DNA of 64,000 bases from an uncultured Alistipes sp. (GCA_944320685.1 CALUIK010000002.1:295210-359209), one strand, 5' to 3'. Positions 1-10,123 are shown, counted from the stretch's first letter. Translations and numbers: made by a program. Notes: generated by a model not told the origin, from the letters alone.

Positions 1-782
1 TAGAATTTGTCGCGCAACGCCCTGTCTGGAACTATGGAATACGAACTTACTATGCCGGCGAGGTTGAAGGTCTTGGACGGCGCCCCGAATGTGATGCTGC
101 AATGTGCCGCCGTGTCGGATGCTGCGGCGAACGGTATGTGGGTATGTCCGTAGAGAGGCATGTCGCAATGTATCTCGTCCGACACGACCAGAATGTCGTG
201 CGCGGCGGCGATCTCGGCCAAACGCGCCAGCGTATCGCGGTCCCACGTTATGCCGATCGGGTTGTGTGGGTTCGACAACAGCAACACCTTGCAACGCTCG
301 TCGATTATGTTTTCGAGGTTGTCGAAGTCCATCTCGTAATGCTCGCCGTCTGCACTTTTCAGCGGGTTGTATGCGACTTCGCGGCCGTTGGCCAGCGGTA
401 CCAGACGGAACGGGTGATATATGGGCGGTTGGATGATGATCTTGTCGCCGGGTTCGGTGAAGACGTTGATGACCATGCCTATGCCCTTTACTATGCCGGG
501 AATGTATCGTAGCCACTCGCGCTCGACATGCCAGTCGTGCTGTTCGCGGAGCCATGACGTGATGCTGTCCCAGTAGCCGTCGTATTCGGCGGTATATCCG
601 AATATGGGGTGTTCGAGGCGTCGTTTCATGGCGTCGATGATGAAGTCCGGGGTCTCGAAATCCATGTCGGCGACCCACAGCGGAATCAGGTCGCTGCGGC
701 CGTAATTTGCTGCAAGAGTGTCGTATTTGATGCAGTTTGTACCGTGTCGGTCCACGATCTTGCCGAAATCGTATTGTTTCAT
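1..782 (-). CDS. MalY/PatB-type PLP C-S lyase / aminotransferase (partial, C-terminus outside window)
   Basis: This is a fold-type I pyridoxal-phosphate enzyme of the MalY/PatB group, which usually cleaves cystathionine or cysteine C-S bonds in the cytoplasm. Translating the reverse strand from the ATG at 782-780 gives about 260 uninterrupted codons that run off the window edge. The N-terminus has the family's typical LWVADMDF stretch. Near the edge SKTFNLAG supplies the Schiff-base lysine, and VVSDEIHCD lies upstream as the PLP-binding aspartate segment. The start is one base beyond the stop of the LuxC-like gene, so the two form an operon. The exact substrate cannot be told from sequence; the C-terminal third is missing only because of the window cut. 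Confidence 0.85.
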   Translation of the reverse strand, partial: MKQYDFGKIVDRHGTNCIKYDTLAANYGRSDLIPLWVADMDFETPDFIIDAMKRRLEHPIFGYTAEYDGYWDSITSWLREQHDWHVEREWLRYIPGIVKGIGMVINVFTEPGDKIIIQPPIYHPFRLVPLANGREVAYNPLKSADGEHYEMDFDNLENIIDERCKVLLLSNPHNPIGITWDRDTLARLAEIAAAHDILVVSDEIHCDMPLYGHTHIPFAAASDTAAHCSITFGAPSKTFNLAGIVSSYSIVPDRALRDKF

Positions 783-783
783 A

Positions 784-1779
784 TTATCGTTGGGTAAGAA
801 ATTCCATAACATCCACACCGTCGGGATAGTCTGTCAGCGACGGGTATTGCGTACGTCCGAAGTCACAGCGGCGTGCATGCGCAAACGCATGCGAGGCTAT
901 ACACTGTATTTCCGTATCGTGCTCCGCTATCCATGCAGCGGCCTCCGCCGGATTGTCGTAGAATGTGTAGTTCACCCGACATGCCGTTTCGGGAAAACCG
1001 TAGCTTTCGACAGCGACACACGATCCTAAATCAACGTATGTTACGCCGGTCATCTCAAGTAGGGCTTTTGTACGCATGTAATTGTTCCTGCGGGACGTGT
1101 TTCCGGTTTGCGACGGATGCAACGGCAATGAGGCTCCACGCGGCAGTAACAGGAAGGATATGTTGCGGCAGCCCAGACCGCCGTAGGAGAATATGTCTCG
1201 TTGCAGGCCGTCTATCATTTGCGGCGTCTCGCTGCCGTCGAGTACGGCGATCGAATGGCGGCTGCCGCGTATTAGGGCCGGAATCGAGACGTAACGTGTG
1301 CGGAAATAGGCAGCAGCCATATCCCCGCCCGTAGCGATAGCCATGTCGCAAGTTGTGGTATCGTCGTATGGCGTGATAACTATATCTGGATGTATTTCGC
1401 GCAACAGATCAATGATATATCCAATCGTAGCGAAATCCTTGCTTGAGGCTTTTACGGCGGCTTCGTATCCGCATGCGATCACGCACATCAGATCGAAAAA
1501 GCCGACCAGCGGGATATTGCCTGCCATGATTATGGCCACGCGCCGGCGTTCAGCCGGTATGCGGTAGTGTCCGAGCCACGCCTTGATTTTGTCGCGGTCG
1601 AGGAATTCCCTGCGGATGGCATCCACTGCCATCCGTATATCGTCTTCAGTAAACCATCCGTTGGCTTCGACGGCTTCGGCTATGCATCGTGCGGAACGGG
1701 GTTCGTTTCCGAAATTCTCGAGGCGCTGACCCAATTCTGCAAATATGTCGACCGTTATGTTCATGACCGTTGGCTGCAT
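784..1779 (-). CDS. LuxC-family acyl-CoA reductase
   Basis: This 331-residue protein belongs to the LuxC/acyl-CoA reductase family, a branch of the aldehyde dehydrogenase fold. Members reduce an acyl-CoA or acyl thioester to an aldehyde with NAD(P)H. The centre contains a nucleotide-binding segment beginning MAGNIPLVGFFD, and the candidate thioester-forming cysteine lies in GGLGCRNIS. A later in-frame ATG at 1764 is possible, but the first ATG fits a -7 box 20-27 bases upstream. It is the first gene of a two-gene operon with the downstream MalY/PatB-type enzyme (one-base gap). The natural substrate is unknown; the pairing suggests small-molecule sulfur or acyl metabolism, which is inference. 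Confidence 0.8.
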   Translation of the reverse strand: MQPTVMNITVDIFAELGQRLENFGNEPRSARCIAEAVEANGWFTEDDIRMAVDAIRREFLDRDKIKAWLGHYRIPAERRRVAIIMAGNIPLVGFFDLMCVIACGYEAAVKASSKDFATIGYIIDLLREIHPDIVITPYDDTTTCDMAIATGGDMAAAYFRTRYVSIPALIRGSRHSIAVLDGSETPQMIDGLQRDIFSYGGLGCRNISFLLLPRGASLPLHPSQTGNTSRRNNYMRTKALLEMTGVTYVDLGSCVAVESYGFPETACRVNYTFYDNPAEAAAWIAEHDTEIQCIASHAFAHARRCDFGRTQYPSLTDYPDGVDVMEFLTQR

Positions 1780-1798
1780 TCGTGGCGTTTTGCGTTGC

Positions 1799-1806
1799 CA
1801 AAGTTA
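1799..1806 (-). promoter_or_regulatory. -7 promoter box for the LuxC-PatB operon
   Basis: The reverse strand reads TAACTTTG here, an exact match to the Bacteroidetes -7 consensus TAnnTTTG, 19 bases upstream of the LuxC start. No clear TTTG -33 box is present at the ideal spacing. The predicted leader is only about 13 nt. Confidence 0.5.
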
Positions 1807-2113
1807 TAAAATTCGCGGCGATATATTACGGTGGGCATATATTTTATTCTTGCATGCCACAGTGGCGACGCTTTCGGCGTTGTGCTGCAGCCTTTGCCGC
1901 GGCTGCCGATTGCGGTCCGTTATATGGAAATGGTTGATATTCAAAAAAATTATTTATTCCTGCGGCAGTATGCCGTTATGGTTTTATACGAAAAATTCGT
2001 ATATTTACCATGCACGGGATGCACATCGGCGGCAAGGAACGACATTACGTCTCTTGCCGTTGAAATTCAACAGTTTCCGCACATTAATAGTACCAACCAA
2101 AATACTACGCGAT
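1807..2113. promoter_or_regulatory. Divergent intergenic region with candidate hppA promoter
   Basis: This AT-richer gap separates the LuxC operon from the pyrophosphatase gene. No credible gene is seen. A near-consensus -7 box TATATTTA lies at 2000-2007 on the + strand, which would give a leader of roughly 100 nt before the pyrophosphatase ATG at 2114. An open frame extends the pyrophosphatase upstream into this gap, but the extension has no family resemblance. Confidence 0.45.
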
Positions 2114-4327
2114 ATGAATATTCCAACTATTTTCTGGTGTGTGCCGGCCGCGTCGGTCATAGCGTTGGCCTTCGCATGGGCCTTCTATCGCGCGATGAAG
2201 CGCGAGGACGAGGGCACAGAGCGTATGCGTGAAATCGCCGAACACGTACGCAAAGGGGCCATGGCCTATCTCAAACAACAGTACAAGGTCGTCGGCATCG
2301 TCTTTATGGTACTGGCGCTCTTCTTCGCCTACCTGGCCTACGGGGTCGGAGTACAGAATCCGTGGGTGCCGTTCGCCTTTCTTACGGGAGGCATATTCTC
2401 CGGTCTGGCCGGTTTCTTCGGGATGAAGACCGCAACCTACGCTTCGGCCCGTACGGCCAATGCCGCGCGTCAGTCTCTCGACCGCGGGCTCAAGGTCGCA
2501 TTCCGCAGCGGCGCCGTAATGGGGCTTGTCGTGGTTGGTTTGGGCCTGCTCGACATCTCGTTCTGGTATATAATCCTCGATTGCTTCATCGACGCTGACG
2601 GGCCGCAGAAACTCGTCATGGTAACCACTACGATGCTGACATTCGGCATGGGGGCCTCGACGCAGGCGCTCTTTGCGCGCGTGGGAGGCGGAATATATAC
2701 CAAGGCAGCCGATGTCGGGGCCGACCTTGTGGGCAAGGTCGAGGCCGGCATTCCGGAGGATGACCCTCGCAATCCGGCCACCATAGCCGACAATGTGGGT
2801 GACAACGTTGGCGATGTGGCCGGTATGGGCGCAGACCTATACGAGAGCTATTGCGGCTCGGTGCTGGCTACGGCGGCTCTGGGTGCTGCCACATTCGCCG
2901 CGGCTGGCGAGGCGGAGCAGGTGAAAGCCGTGCTCGCACCGATGCTTATTGCCGCCATAGGTATCCTTCTGTCCATCATGGGCATCTTTCTCGTGCGTAC
3001 GCGCGAAGGGGCGTCGATGCGTGAGCTGCTGCGCTCGCTTGGGGTAGGTGTGAATGTAAGTGCGGCTCTGATTGCCGTGGCGACATTCGGCATACTGTAC
3101 TTGTTGGGAATGAACAATTGGCTCGGTTTGTCATGTTCGGTGATTTCGGGGCTTGTGGCCGGCATCATAATAGGGCAGGCGACGGAGTATTTCACCTCGC
3201 ATTCGTACAAGCCTACGCGCAAGATCGCCGACAGTTCGCAGACGGGGCCTGCGACCGTCATCATAGCCGGTATAGGATCGGGTATGATCTCGACGGCTGT
3301 TCCTGTCGTGACCATCGGTGTGGCCATAATTCTGGCATACCTTTGCGCCATAGGGTTCGACGTGCAGAACATGATGTCGCCACAGAACATGTCGCAGGGC
3401 CTGTACGGCATCGGCATAGCGGCCGTGGGCATGCTCTCGACGCTGGGCATAACGCTTGCTACGGATGCATACGGCCCTATAGCCGACAATGCCGGCGGCA
3501 ATGCCGAGATGAGCGGTCTTGGGCCCGAGGTGCGCAAGCGCACCGACGCACTCGATGCGCTGGGGAACACTACGGCCGCCACTGGCAAGGGTTTCGCCAT
3601 AGGTTCGGCGGCGCTTACGGCGTTGGCGCTGCTTGCATCGTATGTCGAGGAGATACGTATCGGACTGCAGCATAACGGTATCATGCAGCTGACAATGCCC
3701 GACGGCGTGACCATTCCCGTAGACAGCGCCTCGATGCTCGATTTCATGGAATATTACAATGTCTCGCTGATGAATCCCACGGTACTGATAGGCATCTTTA
3801 TCGGGGCGATGATGTCGTTCCTCTTCTGCGGCCTTACGATGAATGCCGTAGGCCGCGCCGCCGAGAGCATGGTGACCGAAGTACGGCGTCAGTTCCGCGA
3901 GATCAAGGGTATCCTTACGGGTGAGGGTACGCCCGACTATGCACGTTGTGTCGAAATTTCGACGCGAGGCGCACAGCGCGAGATGCTTTTGCCGAGTCTG
4001 CTGGCCATAGCCGTGCCCGTCATCGTCGGTTTCGTATTCGGCGTGGCTGGCGTCATGGGCCTTCTGGTCGGAGGATTGAGTTCCGGGTTTGTGCTGGCCG
4101 TATTCATGGCCAATGCGGGCGGAGCATGGGATAATGCCAAGAAACTTATCGAGGAGGGGTATCTCGGTGGAAAAGGATCGGAGTGCCATAAGGCTACGGT
4201 GGTGGGCGACACCGTTGGCGATCCGTTCAAGGATACGTCGGGGCCGTCGCTCAATATCCTGGTCAAGTTGATGTCGATGGTATCGATCGTAATGGCCGGC
4301 CTGACCGTGGCGTTCCATCTGTTCTGA
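2114..4327 (+). CDS. hppA: Membrane-bound ion-translocating pyrophosphatase (K+-dependent type)
   Basis: This is a 737-residue integral membrane pyrophosphatase that hydrolyses cytoplasmic PPi and pumps H+ and/or Na+ across the inner membrane. The start at 2114 was chosen over an open frame beginning at 1745 because family homology begins with MNIPTIFW. About 16 hydrophobic segments are visible. The signature substrate site DVGADLVGKVEAGIPEDDPR is followed by DNVGDNVGDVAGMGADLYES. In GNTTAATGKG an alanine stands where K+-independent enzymes carry lysine, so the enzyme should need K+. Many K+-dependent Bacteroides enzymes pump Na+ or both ions; which ion applies here is not decided. A strong hairpin terminator follows. 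Confidence 0.96.
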   Translation: MNIPTIFWCVPAASVIALAFAWAFYRAMKREDEGTERMREIAEHVRKGAMAYLKQQYKVVGIVFMVLALFFAYLAYGVGVQNPWVPFAFLTGGIFSGLAGFFGMKTATYASARTANAARQSLDRGLKVAFRSGAVMGLVVVGLGLLDISFWYIILDCFIDADGPQKLVMVTTTMLTFGMGASTQALFARVGGGIYTKAADVGADLVGKVEAGIPEDDPRNPATIADNVGDNVGDVAGMGADLYESYCGSVLATAALGAATFAAAGEAEQVKAVLAPMLIAAIGILLSIMGIFLVRTREGASMRELLRSLGVGVNVSAALIAVATFGILYLLGMNNWLGLSCSVISGLVAGIIIGQATEYFTSHSYKPTRKIADSSQTGPATVIIAGIGSGMISTAVPVVTIGVAIILAYLCAIGFDVQNMMSPQNMSQGLYGIGIAAVGMLSTLGITLATDAYGPIADNAGGNAEMSGLGPEVRKRTDALDALGNTTAATGKGFAIGSAALTALALLASYVEEIRIGLQHNGIMQLTMPDGVTIPVDSASMLDFMEYYNVSLMNPTVLIGIFIGAMMSFLFCGLTMNAVGRAAESMVTEVRRQFREIKGILTGEGTPDYARCVEISTRGAQREMLLPSLLAIAVPVIVGFVFGVAGVMGLLVGGLSSGFVLAVFMANAGGAWDNAKKLIEEGYLGGKGSECHKATVVGDTVGDPFKDTSGPSLNILVKLMSMVSIVMAGLTVAFHLF

Positions 4328-4347
4328 CGCGGCCGCAGGTATGAACC

Positions 4348-4380
4348 ATAAGAGGCGCATCCTTACGGTGCGCCTCTTAT
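4348..4380 (+). terminator. Intrinsic terminator after hppA
   Basis: A perfect 12-bp stem (ATAAGAGGCGCA / TGCGCCTCTTAT) with a 9-nt loop is followed by a T-rich tail on the + strand. It lies between the convergent ends of the pyrophosphatase gene and the efflux outer-membrane gene and may also stop transcripts from the right. Confidence 0.85.
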
Positions 4381-4407
4381 GTTGTATTTTTATTGGAAGT
4401 GTGTGGA

Positions 4408-5784
4408 TTATTCCGCACCGCCGCCCAATGCGTGGTAGAGGTTGATTACGCCCTGTATCTCGTCGAAACGGTCCGATACGGCCGTGAGTTCGGCCTGAAG
4501 GAGGGTCTGGCGGGCAGTGAGCACCTCGAGATAGTTCTGCGAGGAGTGTTGCATGAGCAGTTCCGAGCTGCGTACGGCCGACTCCAGCGATTTGATCTGC
4601 TGTTCGTCGAGTATCTGGCGTCGGCGCGCAGTCTGCCACTGTATGAGGGCGTTGTTCACGTCGGTGCCGGCGTCAAGCAGGCTCTGTCGGAATGATAGCA
4701 GTGCCTCCTCCTGCTGGGCTTTGGCAATGCGCAGGTTGGCGATGTTCCTGCCGCGGTTGAACAAAGGCTGTACGAGCGATCCTACTGCCGTGAAGAGCCA
4801 CTGCCCGGGGTTGGTTATGGCGGCGCCTGCGGCGTTGGTCCATCCGGCCGAGCCGCTCAGCGTGATGCTTGGGTAGAAGGCCGAGCGGGCCGCATTGGTA
4901 GCGTAGAACGCCTGTGCGAGTGCGGCCTCACTCTGGCGCACGTCGGGACGGCGCTGCAACAATTGCAGGGGCACTCCTGCCGAGAGTTCGTTGGGGAACT
5001 CCTGCTCGGCGATAGTCGTGCGCTCGATCTTTTGCGGGGCGATGCCCAGCAACGCCGTAAGCGTATTCTCCATTTGGTCAATCTGCTGCCGCAGCGATGC
5101 TACCGAGGCGTCTACCGACAGCTTGCTGGCCTCGGATTGCGATACGGCGAGTTCGGTGGCGTCGCCGGCAGCCTTCAGCGCCTTCATCGCACGTACGTTC
5201 TCGCTCCAGTTGACCGCCGTGCGCTCGCTTATGTCGAGTTGCGCGTCGAGCATCAGCAATGAATAGTAACTGTTGGCGATGGTCGCTATAAGCTGCGTCT
5301 GTACTGCCTGACGGTAGGCTTCGCTCTGCTCCAAGGCTGCCTTGGCTCCGCGCTTGGCATTTGTCAACTTGCCGAATATGTCTATCTCCCAACCTGCCGA
5401 GGCGGCTATGTCGTAGCTCTTGGTTGTGGCGCTCCCTTCGGCATGGCGGAGTGTCCCCGACGGTTCGAACGAGATCGATGGCAGATATGCCAGACGCGAT
5501 GTCATGAGCGTAGCCTCCGCTTCGGCCACCTTAAGGCGTGCGATGTTAAGGTCGGTGTTGTTCTGCAGCCCCGTCTCGATCAGATACTGAAGTTTGGGAT
5601 CGGTGAAGAGCTCACGCCATGAGAGCGTAGCGAGCGATGCGGTGTCGACCGAAGCCGTCGGCTGGCGATAGAGGCTGTCAACCACAGGCATGTCGGGCCG
5701 TTCGTAGCTTTTGTATATGGAGCAGGCGCCGAGGCCGAGGCATGCCCAAGCCGATATGAAAAATATGACTGTAATCTTTTTCAT
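4408..5784 (-). CDS. RND efflux outer-membrane lipoprotein (OprM/NodT family)
   Basis: This 458-residue TolC-fold channel lipoprotein completes a tripartite RND pump and spans the outer membrane and periplasm. The N-terminus is a lipoprotein signal ending in LGAC. The body has two tandem OEP repeats with long amphipathic helices, and it ends near the GGGAE C-terminus. It is the last gene of an adaptor-pump-channel operon and begins 21 bases after the pump stop. The substrate is not predictable from sequence. No frameshift or truncation is seen; the length is typical of the family. Confidence 0.93.
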   Translation of the reverse strand: MKKITVIFFISAWACLGLGACSIYKSYERPDMPVVDSLYRQPTASVDTASLATLSWRELFTDPKLQYLIETGLQNNTDLNIARLKVAEAEATLMTSRLAYLPSISFEPSGTLRHAEGSATTKSYDIAASAGWEIDIFGKLTNAKRGAKAALEQSEAYRQAVQTQLIATIANSYYSLLMLDAQLDISERTAVNWSENVRAMKALKAAGDATELAVSQSEASKLSVDASVASLRQQIDQMENTLTALLGIAPQKIERTTIAEQEFPNELSAGVPLQLLQRRPDVRQSEAALAQAFYATNAARSAFYPSITLSGSAGWTNAAGAAITNPGQWLFTAVGSLVQPLFNRGRNIANLRIAKAQQEEALLSFRQSLLDAGTDVNNALIQWQTARRRQILDEQQIKSLESAVRSSELLMQHSSQNYLEVLTARQTLLQAELTAVSDRFDEIQGVINLYHALGGGAE

Positions 5785-5805
5785 GACTGTAATTATTCGT
5801 TGTTT

Positions 5806-8800
5806 CTACTTTATCGGCTCCTCGTTCAATGCTTCGAGGTCGCGCTCCGGCATCAGTTTCTCCTGCAGGTATTGGAACACGATGAACAGCACCGGCACGA
5901 TGAACAACAAGGCTATGGTTCCGATGAGCATGCCGCCGACGGTTCCCACACCGATGGATATGTTGCCATTGGCGCCTACGCCCGTGGCGAACATAAGCGG
6001 CAGCATGCCGAAGATCATCGTAAGCGAGGTCATCAGTATGGGTCGCAGACGTACCTGCGCGGCCGAGATCGCTGCCTGCGTGATACTCATGCCGTGGCGG
6101 CGGCGCTCCGAAGCGTACTCGGTGAGCAGGATGGCCGTCTTTGCCAAAAGTCCGATAAGCATGAGCAGACCGATCTGCAGGTAGATATTGTTCTCCAGTC
6201 CGAACACCTTGGCAAAGAGGAAACTGCCCGCCAGACCGAACGGAACCGACAGTATGACGGCGATCGGTATGAAGAGACTCTCGTAGAGGGCGCAGAGGAT
6301 AAGGTATATGAATACGATACATATGATGAATATGACGGTCGTGGAGTTGCCTGTCGAGGCCTCCTCGCGTGACATGCCTCCGAACTCGTATCCGTAACCT
6401 GCGGGGAGCGTTTCGGCCGCAACTTCGCGCACTGCCTGTATGGCCTGTCCCGAACTGTACCCTTGGGCCGGTGTGCCGTTTACGGATATGGCCGAAAAGA
6501 GGTTGAAACGCGACAGCGTCTCGGCTCCGTATACACGTGTCAGCGTAAGGTATTGGCTTACGGGTGACATTTCTCCCGAGGAGTTGCGCACGAACATGTT
6601 TTTGAGCGACTCGGTGTCGAGGCGGTATTCGGGCGACGCCTGCACCATCACGCGGTAGAGCTTCGAAAAGCGGTTCATGTTCGATGCGTATGTTCCGCCG
6701 ATGTACCCCGCCAGTACGTTCAGCACGTCGGTGGGGGATACGCCGTTACGTTTGCAGAGCGCTGCGTCCACGTCGATCAGGTATTGCGGGAACTTGGTAT
6801 CGAACGATGTCGTGGCCCGTTCGATCTCGGGACGTGCGTTGAGTTTGTCAATCATGTTTCGGGTTACGGTCAGCAGATCTTCGATAGAGCCGCCCTTCTG
6901 GTCCTGCACGTAGAGCTCGAAACCGCTGCTGACACCGTATCCCGGGATCATAGGCTGTGCGAAAGCCATGATGTCGGCAGAGGTGATATCTGCCGTGCGG
7001 CGATACACTTCGGAGATGACCGAGTTGATGTCGTCGCCCTTCTCGGTGCGCTCTTCCCACTGCTTTAGTCGCAGGATGAACATGCCGTTCGATGATCCCT
7101 GACCGCTTATCATGCCGTTACCCGTAACCTTCGAGTACATTCTTATTTGCGGGATTGTCTTTATACGTGCGTCGATCTCGTCCATCACCGCGCGTGTCTG
7201 TTCGAGGCTGTTGCCCGGCGAGGTGCGTACGTCGACGAAAATGGTACCCATATCCTCTTGCGGCACCAGACCCGTCTTGGTGTTGCTCATCAAATAGTAG
7301 AGGCCTCCGCATGCTACTATGAGCAGGACTGCGGCGAGCCACTTGTTCTTGAGCATGAACATTACGCCGCCTTTGTATTTCATCACGAGGCGGTGGAAGG
7401 CCGAGTCGAAGGCTATGTGGAAGCGCGACGAGAAACTCAATTTCCCGCTCTTCGAAGCATCGGCGTGGGGTGTCATGATCAGCGCGCAGAGCGCCGGACA
7501 GAGTGTCATTGCATTGATGAGCGAGATACCCACCGCAACGGCCATCGTAAGGCCGAACTGTGTATAGAACGTACCAGTAGTGCCGCCCATGAAGCTCACG
7601 GGGATGAACACGGCCATGAAGACGAACGTCGTGGTCACAAGCGCCGAGGTGATGTTGCTCATGGCGTCGACCGTAGCGCGATACGGGGACTTGTAGCCTT
7701 CGTCGAACTTGGCCTGCACGGCCTCTACCACCACTATGGCGTCGTCGACGACCGTACCTATCACGAGCACGAGGGCGAACAGCGTAAGCATGTTAAGACT
7801 GAATCCCGCGGCGATGAGGAATGCGAAGGTACCCACCAGCGACACTATGATCGATAGGGCCGGTATGAAGGTCGAACGCATGCTCTGCAGGAAGACATAC
7901 ACGACGAGGATCACGAGTAAGATGGCCTCGATAAGGGTCTTGACCACATTCTTGATCGAAGCGTCGAGAAAGTCCTTCGAACTCATAAGGTCGGCGATCT
8001 CCATGCCTTTGGGCAGGTTCTTGGTGATCTCGGCAACCTCCTTGTCTATCTGCTCGATGATCTCGTTGGCGTTTGAACCCGATGTCTGTGCGATCATACA
8101 GTTCGAACCCGGGTGCCCGTTCACCTCGCCGATATATGTGTATGTACGCGAACCGAGTTCTATGGTGGCGATATCCTTCAAACGGAGCACCTCGCCGCCA
8201 GGCAGCGAACGGACTACCATGTTCTCGTAGTCCTGCTCGAATTCGTAACGGCCGCGGTATTTCAATACGTATTGGAACGTATTCTCCGACTCGGCGCCGA
8301 GGGTTCCGGTCGCAGCCTCGAGGTTCTGTTCGTCGAGCACTTGGGTTATGTCCGAAGGAATGAGGCCGTATTGGGCCATCTTGTTGGGGTCGAGCCATAT
8401 TCGCAGAGAGTAATCCGATCCCATGACGTTTACCTCACCGACACCGGCGATACGCGCCAGACGCGGCTCGATATTGATCTTAAGGTAGTTGTTAAGGAAA
8501 CTCTCGTCGAACGAGTCGTCGGGGCTGTAGAGGGCCAGAGCCTTGATGTTGCTGGTCTGGCGTTTGCGTACCGTGATACCGCTGCGGGTAACCTCGGCGG
8601 GCATGAGGCCTTGAGCCGTGGCTATGCGGTTCTGCACATTGACGGTAGCCATATCGGGGTCGGTCCCCTGACGGAAATAGATGGTGATGCGTGCCGAACC
8701 GGTATTTGTGGCCGACGAGGTCATATACATCATGTTCTCCACACCGTTCAGAGCTTCCTCCAAGGGTACGACCACGCTCTTCAGCACGGTTTCGGCATTG

Positions 8801-8958
8801 GCACCGGTGTACGAGGCCGATACGCTGACGGTAGGAGGCGCAATCTCCGGAAACTGTTCCACCGGGAGTTGTGACAGACCGATGAGTCCCAAAATAAGTA
8901 TGACTACGGATATAACTCCGGCCAGTATCGGTCGATCGATAAAAAACTTGATCTTCAT
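5806..8958 (-). CDS. RND multidrug efflux pump, HAE1 (AcrB/MexB) family
   Basis: This 1050-residue inner-membrane proton-driven pump of the hydrophobe/amphiphile RND class begins with MKIKFFIDRPILAGV, the usual first transmembrane helix. Twelve transmembrane segments in two halves and two large periplasmic loops are evident. In TM4 the proton-relay pair appears in GTVVDDAIVVVEAV. It probably exports drugs, bile salts or detergents with the adaptor just upstream (8-base gap) and the channel downstream. The operon is read from a near-perfect promoter at about 10.12-10.16 kb. It is distinct from the second RND pump at 58-61 kb, which has a single aspartate in the same motif. Confidence 0.96.
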   Translation of the reverse strand: MKIKFFIDRPILAGVISVVILILGLIGLSQLPVEQFPEIAPPTVSVSASYTGANAETVLKSVVVPLEEALNGVENMMYMTSSATNTGSARITIYFRQGTDPDMATVNVQNRIATAQGLMPAEVTRSGITVRKRQTSNIKALALYSPDDSFDESFLNNYLKINIEPRLARIAGVGEVNVMGSDYSLRIWLDPNKMAQYGLIPSDITQVLDEQNLEAATGTLGAESENTFQYVLKYRGRYEFEQDYENMVVRSLPGGEVLRLKDIATIELGSRTYTYIGEVNGHPGSNCMIAQTSGSNANEIIEQIDKEVAEITKNLPKGMEIADLMSSKDFLDASIKNVVKTLIEAILLVILVVYVFLQSMRSTFIPALSIIVSLVGTFAFLIAAGFSLNMLTLFALVLVIGTVVDDAIVVVEAVQAKFDEGYKSPYRATVDAMSNITSALVTTTFVFMAVFIPVSFMGGTTGTFYTQFGLTMAVAVGISLINAMTLCPALCALIMTPHADASKSGKLSFSSRFHIAFDSAFHRLVMKYKGGVMFMLKNKWLAAVLLIVACGGLYYLMSNTKTGLVPQEDMGTIFVDVRTSPGNSLEQTRAVMDEIDARIKTIPQIRMYSKVTGNGMISGQGSSNGMFILRLKQWEERTEKGDDINSVISEVYRRTADITSADIMAFAQPMIPGYGVSSGFELYVQDQKGGSIEDLLTVTRNMIDKLNARPEIERATTSFDTKFPQYLIDVDAALCKRNGVSPTDVLNVLAGYIGGTYASNMNRFSKLYRVMVQASPEYRLDTESLKNMFVRNSSGEMSPVSQYLTLTRVYGAETLSRFNLFSAISVNGTPAQGYSSGQAIQAVREVAAETLPAGYGYEFGGMSREEASTGNSTTVIFIICIVFIYLILCALYESLFIPIAVILSVPFGLAGSFLFAKVFGLENNIYLQIGLLMLIGLLAKTAILLTEYASERRRHGMSITQAAISAAQVRLRPILMTSLTMIFGMLPLMFATGVGANGNISIGVGTVGGMLIGTIALLFIVPVLFIVFQYLQEKLMPERDLEALNEEPIK

Positions 8959-8966
8959 GGCGCGGG

Positions 8967-10067
8967 TTACTGTTTATTGGTCTGACTCTTTACCTCGATG
9001 CCGTCGCGCAACAGGCCTGCGCCTTCGGCTATGATCTCATCGCCCTCCGAAAGGCCCGACTCGACTATATATTCGGTTCCGTTGTCGAGTTTATACACGG
9101 TGATAGGGGTCGAGTGTGTTTTACCGTCTACAATCTTGTAGACGAAGATACGGTTTTGCAACTCGTATGTCGCTGTTTTGGGAATCACTATACATCCCTT
9201 GCGTGTGTAAGGTATCATCACTTGGCCGCTACCGCCGTTGTGCAGCAGTCCCTCGGGGTTGGTGAATGTGGCGCGCAGGCTCAATTTGCCGGTGCTCTCC
9301 TCAACCGTACCGCTGATGGCGTCGATACGCCCAGTATGAGGGTAGGTCGCCCCGTTTATCATCTTCAGGCTGACGCCGGGCATCTGATCGATGGCTGCTT
9401 CAATGGAACCGTATTGCTGTATGAGGTCGATGATCTCTATCTCAGAGAGAGATATATAGGCGTGCATCTGTTCGGTGTCGGCAACAGTTACCAGCGGGGT
9501 GGTGATACTGCTGTTGACGAGCGCACCGACACGGTACTGTATCATGCTGGCAACACCGTCGACGGGACTTTTGACCTCAGTGTATGACAAGTCGTTTCGG
9601 GCGTTCGTCTCCTGCGCCCGTGCCTGTGCGTACGCAGCTTCGGCCGCGGCCAGAGAGTTGCGTGCCGATTGCAGATCGAAATCTGATACGATATTCTCCT
9701 TGTAGAGCTGCTCTTTGCTTTCGGCCGTCAACTTGGCTGTCGCCAACTGCGCCTCGGCGCTCTTGACGTTGGCGATGGCAGTCTCGAGTGCGGCCTTGTA
9801 TGGCACCTGATCGATAACGAACAGTATTTGTCCTTTACGGACGGCGTCGCCCTCGTTAATGCGGATCTCGGTGATAAGACCGCTTACCTGGGGGCGGATC
9901 TCAACATATTGGCGGCCGCGCAATTTGGCCGTGTACTCGGTGTTGAGCGTGCGGTCGCTCGATGAGACAACGAGCGTCTTGTACTCGGTCTCGGCCTGTT
10001 CAGCCTGTTGATTCCCGCAAGCCGAAAACAACAACAAGCCGGCGAGAAAAAAGAAGGTTCTTTTCAT
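8967..10067 (-). CDS. RND efflux periplasmic adaptor lipoprotein (AcrA-like)
   Basis: This 366-residue membrane-fusion protein links the pump to the outer-membrane channel. It starts MKRTFFFLAGLLLF with a lipobox ending SAC, so it should be lipid-anchored. It contains a split lipoyl/barrel-sandwich domain (IRPQVSGLITEI and SPVDGVASMI), a central alpha-hairpin with coiled-coil character, and a C-terminal beta-barrel. The start at 10067 was preferred over a frame open to 10466 because only there is a signal peptide found. It is the first gene of the efflux operon and is divergent from the sensor kinase gene, whose regulator may control it (inference from position). Confidence 0.94.
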   Translation of the reverse strand: MKRTFFFLAGLLLFSACGNQQAEQAETEYKTLVVSSSDRTLNTEYTAKLRGRQYVEIRPQVSGLITEIRINEGDAVRKGQILFVIDQVPYKAALETAIANVKSAEAQLATAKLTAESKEQLYKENIVSDFDLQSARNSLAAAEAAYAQARAQETNARNDLSYTEVKSPVDGVASMIQYRVGALVNSSITTPLVTVADTEQMHAYISLSEIEIIDLIQQYGSIEAAIDQMPGVSLKMINGATYPHTGRIDAISGTVEESTGKLSLRATFTNPEGLLHNGGSGQVMIPYTRKGCIVIPKTATYELQNRIFVYKIVDGKTHSTPITVYKLDNGTEYIVESGLSEGDEIIAEGAGLLRDGIEVKSQTNKQ

Positions 10068-10123
10068 TACGATGTATATTTGACGTTTATTGATCTCCTC
10101 TTTTATTATACGAGATGAACGTA

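Noticed and set aside
1745..2113. N-terminal extension of the pyrophosphatase
   Set aside because: It crosses the promoter region and family homology starts at 2114.
3131..4639. 502-codon frame antisense to the pyrophosphatase
   Set aside because: Shadow of a highly conserved gene; no motif and it runs through a terminator.
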